Of a stretch of DNA of 64,000 nucleotides, positions 63,948 through 64,000 are shown piece by piece. Positions within the stretch are counted from its first letter, which is position 1. Each line of letters opens with the position of its first letter. The position numbers and the translations under genes were made by a program. Under the pieces are notes generated by a model. The model made no database searches, was not told the DNA's origin, and saw nothing but the letters and a program-made list of their open reading frames with translations. Origin of the DNA: Curtobacterium pusillum (GTDB taxonomy: Bacteria > Actinomycetota > Actinomycetes > Actinomycetales > Microbacteriaceae); NCBI GenBank assembly GCA_002025645.1, contig CP018783.1:2170001-2234000 (forward strand). Direction: 5' to 3'.

Positions 63948-64000
63948 CTAACCGATGCGGGTGCGGAGGTACCGGGTGAGGAGCACGTCGCCAGCCCCGC
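63948..64000 (-). CDS. Possible 3' end of a gene cut by the window edge
   Basis: On the minus strand a frame reads GAGDVLLTRYLRTRIG and stops at TAG (63948-63950), 10 bases before the HAD start. Its composition is protein-like and the spacing fits an operon with the HAD gene, but 17 codons are too few to identify it. Confidence 0.3.
   Translation of the reverse strand, partial: GAGDVLLTRYLRTRIG

Overview
The window is chromosomal DNA of a high-GC actinobacterium. Gene content points to Microbacteriaceae, most likely Curtobacterium or a close relative: it has a type IV pilus cluster without a secretin, actinobacterial Lhr and Nei2-type repair genes, a NUDIX-like DUF4916 protein, a CGNR regulator and many leaderless starts. 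The genus is inferred from gene style, not from a database search. I see no rRNA, tRNA, phage, insertion sequence or CRISPR array.

Layout. 1-3.5 kb: the str operon on the minus strand (rpsL-rpsG-fusA-tuf; tuf runs off the left edge), with a good promoter at 3690-3718. 3.9-6.2 kb: three membrane or secreted proteins of unknown role. 6.4-18.9 kb: a full monoderm type IV pilus cluster on the minus strand, in the order pilB-pilT-pilC, pilA, pilV-pilW-pilX-like, pilD, pilM-pilN-pilO. Most junctions overlap by 1-4 bases. 19-20.6 kb: a tandem GNAT protein and a VOC protein. 20.7-28.1 kb: rpoC and rpoB. 28.5-35.8 kb: a PH-like membrane protein, a coupled membrane protein/histidine kinase/response regulator operon, a spermidine-synthase-like protein, a TPR-like protein with a SprT-like metalloprotease, and a CGNR regulator. 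35.8-46.4 kb: mntH with a palindromic operator, small enzymes, a lipoprotein alpha-carbonic anhydrase, a GntR regulator, a GH114-like lipoprotein, a DEAD-box helicase with a long leader, CsbD, an esterase and a PadR regulator. 46.5-64 kb: Lhr helicase and Nei glycosylase, aldo/keto reductase with divergent TetR, LysE exporter with divergent LysR, an APC permease, two HAD phosphatases, an alpha/beta hydrolase, a Phd/RelE toxin-antitoxin pair, an Ada-AlkA/Ogt alkylation-repair operon, a MOSC protein and a DJ-1 protein.

How the genes work together. The pilus genes encode extension and retraction ATPases, a platform, a peptidase, a major pilin, large minor pilins and an alignment complex, enough for a Gram-positive pilus. 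There are several repair genes (Lhr, Nei, Ada-AlkA, Ogt). Regulation uses divergent regulator/target pairs (TetR/AKR, LysR/LysE), autoregulated palindromes (PadR, Phd/RelE) and leaderless transcripts.

The most unusual signal is a dispersed element with core CTGGAGGCRCGG. It forms perfect 60-base and 46-base inverted repeats between convergent genes. It also occurs as 20-base single copies inside unrelated coding sequences. That distribution resembles DNA-uptake sequences or REP-type elements, and the same window carries a type IV pilus cluster.
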